DNA of 6,257 nt from Hyphomicrobiales bacterium (GTDB lineage Bacteria; Pseudomonadota; Alphaproteobacteria; Rhizobiales; GCA-2746425). Positions 4,513-6,257 of the stretch are shown here, piece by piece. The stretch covers positions 19,207 through 25,463 of the forward strand of contig NVXB01000062.1 in the NCBI GenBank assembly GCA_002746425.1, written 5' to 3'. A program made the position numbers and the translations under genes. Below the pieces are notes generated by a model. That model was given only the letters and a program-made list of their open reading frames with translations. It ran no database searches and had not been told where the DNA came from. Numbering within the stretch: position 1 is the first letter of the stretch; every line of letters begins with the position of its first letter.

Positions 4513-6257
4513 GTGACCCGCCGACCCATCAAAAAAAACCAAGGTAAAGGCGAGAACACGCCCAAGCACGGCTCAAAACGTCGGCGCAAGCGCCGGGGCT
4601 TTTTTGGTTTTGTCTTTTATTGGACCATGTTTTTGGCGCTATGGGGCGCGATTGGCGTTGGCGGCATTCTGATTTATTTTGCCGCCGAACTGCCGCAAAT
4701 CTCCGAAATTTCCATTCCTGAGCGTGCACCGAACGTGCAGATTTTAGCGCGCGATGGCACGCTGATCGCCAACAGAGGTGAAACTGGCGGCGAGACCGTG
4801 CGTCTTGAACATTTGCCGCCCTATCTGCCCCAAGCCGTCATGGCCATTGAGGATCGCCGCTTCCTCAGTCATTTTGGCATTGATCCGCTGGGCCTTGCCC
4901 GCGCCATGGTCTCCAATTACCGCGCTGGCCGCGTGGTGCAGGGTGGCTCAACGCTAACCCAGCAATTGGCCAAAATTCTGTTTTTGAGCCCCGAGAGAAC
5001 ACTGCGGCGTAAAATTCAGGAAGCCGTGCTGGCCTTGTGGCTGGAGCAAAAATTCACCAAGGCCGAGATCATGGAAATGTATCTCAACCGGGTTTATCTT
5101 GGCGCCGGTGCCACCGGCGTTGATGCAGCTGCACGCACCTATTTCCATAAATCCGCCCGCTACCTGACCCTGTCGGAAGCAGCGATTATTGCCGGCTTGC
5201 TCAAAGCCCCCTCCCGTCTTGCCCCCAACCGCAATTTGAAAGGCGCGCATGCCCGCGCCCGCCTTGTTTTGGGTGCTATGCTGGAAGAGGGTTACATAAC
5301 CGCCTCTGAGCGCGAATACGCCGTTACCAACGCTGCCACCGCCAAAAGCCGCCATTTAGCGGGAGCTGAAAACTATGCTGCAGATTGGTTGTTTGACCGG
5401 GTCAAAGGCTTTTTGGGCAAGATCGAGCAAGATGTTGTGGTTGAGACCACCATCGACATGCGCCTGCAAAAACTTGCCGAGAGCGCACTGCGCACCGGGC
5501 TGGACCGCGATGGCAAAACCTATGGCGTTGAGCAAGGCGCCATCATCTCCATTGACCCCACAGGCGCAGTACGTGCGTTAGTGGGCGGCTATGATTATGG
5601 CAAAAGCCAGTTTAACCGCGCGGTAGATGCGCACCGCCAACCCGGCTCCGCATTCAAACCTTTTGTCTATCTGGCCGCGCTTGAAATTGGCCTGACCCCC
5701 GACACTGTGCGCATCGATGGCCCGGTTGAGATTCAAGGCTGGACACCACAAAACTACAACAAGAAATATCGCGGCCCCGTTACGCTGGAGCAAGCGCTTA
5801 ATTATTCGCTCAACACCGTTGCTGCACGATTGGCCGATGAAGTGGGCATTGAGCGGGTGGCAGAAGTTGCCAACCGGCTGGGCATCAACAGTAATTTACA
5901 GCTCATTCCAAGTCTGGCGCTTGGCACCAGTGAAACCACACCTTTGGAGATGACCTCTGCCTATGTGCCGTTTTCCAATGGTGGTTTTAGCGTTATTGAA
6001 CACGCCATTGAGCGCATTTCTACCAGTGATGGCAAAGTGATTTATGAGCGCCAGCCAAGCGGGCTTCTGCCCGTTGTAACGCCCTATGCGCTTGGCCTGC
6101 TTAACAGCATGATGGAAAATACTCTGCTCATTGGTACCGGCAAGCGCGCCCGGCTGGCAGACCGGCCGGCGGGCGGAAAAACCGGAACAAGTCAGAATTT
6201 TCGCGATGCCTGGTTTATTGGCTACACCGCCAATCTGGTAACCGGCATCTGGCTTGG
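4513..6257 (+). CDS. Class A penicillin-binding protein, PBP1A family (partial, runs off right edge)
   Basis: This is a bifunctional peptidoglycan synthase anchored in the inner membrane; it polymerises lipid II into glycan strands and cross-links the peptides in the periplasm. The window holds 581 complete codons from a GTG start. Residues 1-29 are a strongly basic cytoplasmic tail (KHGSKRRRKRRG), and about 30-57 form a single membrane anchor. The glycosyltransferase 51 domain (about 75-250) shows AIEDRRFLSHFGID with catalytic E113, QGGSTLTQQLAK at 143-154, RRKIQE with E170, and KAEIMEMYLNRVYLG at 183-197. The transpeptidase has the nucleophile motif S379-A-F-K382 in RQPGSAFKPF, S432-L-N434 in NYSLNT, and K556-T-G-T. 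All active-site motifs are intact. The E113 to S379 distance (266) resembles E. coli PBP1b (E233 to S510), so the large extra domain of E. coli PBP1A is absent. The C-terminal end is missing. Divergent from the acyltransferase gene and possibly CtrA-controlled. Confidence 0.96.
   Translation, partial: MTRRPIKKNQGKGENTPKHGSKRRRKRRGFFGFVFYWTMFLALWGAIGVGGILIYFAAELPQISEISIPERAPNVQILARDGTLIANRGETGGETVRLEHLPPYLPQAVMAIEDRRFLSHFGIDPLGLARAMVSNYRAGRVVQGGSTLTQQLAKILFLSPERTLRRKIQEAVLALWLEQKFTKAEIMEMYLNRVYLGAGATGVDAAARTYFHKSARYLTLSEAAIIAGLLKAPSRLAPNRNLKGAHARARLVLGAMLEEGYITASEREYAVTNAATAKSRHLAGAENYAADWLFDRVKGFLGKIEQDVVVETTIDMRLQKLAESALRTGLDRDGKTYGVEQGAIISIDPTGAVRALVGGYDYGKSQFNRAVDAHRQPGSAFKPFVYLAALEIGLTPDTVRIDGPVEIQGWTPQNYNKKYRGPVTLEQALNYSLNTVAARLADEVGIERVAEVANRLGINSNLQLIPSLALGTSETTPLEMTSAYVPFSNGGFSVIEHAIERISTSDGKVIYERQPSGLLPVVTPYALGLLNSMMENTLLIGTGKRARLADRPAGGKTGTSQNFRDAWFIGYTANLVTGIWL
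4582..4605 (+). other. Terminator-like hairpin plus T-run inside the penicillin-binding protein gene
   Basis: CGGCGC (4582-4587), AA, GCGCCG (4590-4595) form a strong perfect stem; after GGGC comes a run of six T (4600-4605), then GG and TTTT. It lies about 70 bases into the coding region, over the codons for RRRKRRGFFGF. The structure resembles an intrinsic terminator, although the four-base gap before the T-run weakens it. The basic-then-Phe coding content explains it equally well. Confidence 0.3.

Noticed and set aside
5103..5119. Inverted repeat CGCCGGTG-C-CACCGGCG
   Set aside because: The one-base loop cannot fold well as RNA and it falls on the conserved Gly/Ala codons of the glycosyltransferase YLGAGATGV segment, so coding explains it.
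4954..5355. Minus-strand open frame of 133 codons
   Set aside because: It is antisense to the glycosyltransferase domain of the penicillin-binding protein; a Gly-rich shadow.

Overview
This window looks like an ordinary chromosomal segment of an alphaproteobacterium, probably a member of the Hyphomicrobiales (Rhizobiales). That rests on the overall character of the PolA protein, a near-balanced base composition, and a perfect CtrA-type box (TTAA-N7-TTAA) in one promoter region. No mobile element, CRISPR array, rRNA or tRNA was seen.

Layout from left to right. (1) Positions 1-119, minus strand: the start of a gene that runs off the left edge and encodes a clear Sec signal peptide. (2) Positions 120-222: a short gap with small hairpins. 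(3) Positions 223-3156, minus strand: a complete polA, DNA polymerase I, with intact 5'-nuclease, proofreading exonuclease and polymerase motifs. (4) Positions 3157-3242: a short gap with a weak terminator-like hairpin. (5) Positions 3243-4298, minus strand: a multi-pass membrane acyltransferase of family 3. (6) Positions 4299-4512: a divergent promoter region of about 214 bases holding the CtrA-like box, nested inverted repeats built on CGGCAA/TTGCCG, and a GANTC site. (7) Positions 4513 to the right edge, plus strand: a bifunctional class A penicillin-binding protein (glycosyltransferase 51 plus transpeptidase), cut by the edge just after its KTG motif.

How they fit together. The acyltransferase, polA and the secreted protein all point leftward and could be partly co-transcribed, but each gap is long enough for its own signals. 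The peptidoglycan synthase is transcribed the other way from the shared intergenic region. The most interesting signal is that region. The CtrA-like box sits where the -35 would be for a good -10 (TATGAT), suggesting that this cell-wall synthase may be under cell-cycle control. That is inference from sequence. No previously undescribed system is evident in the protein-coding content.
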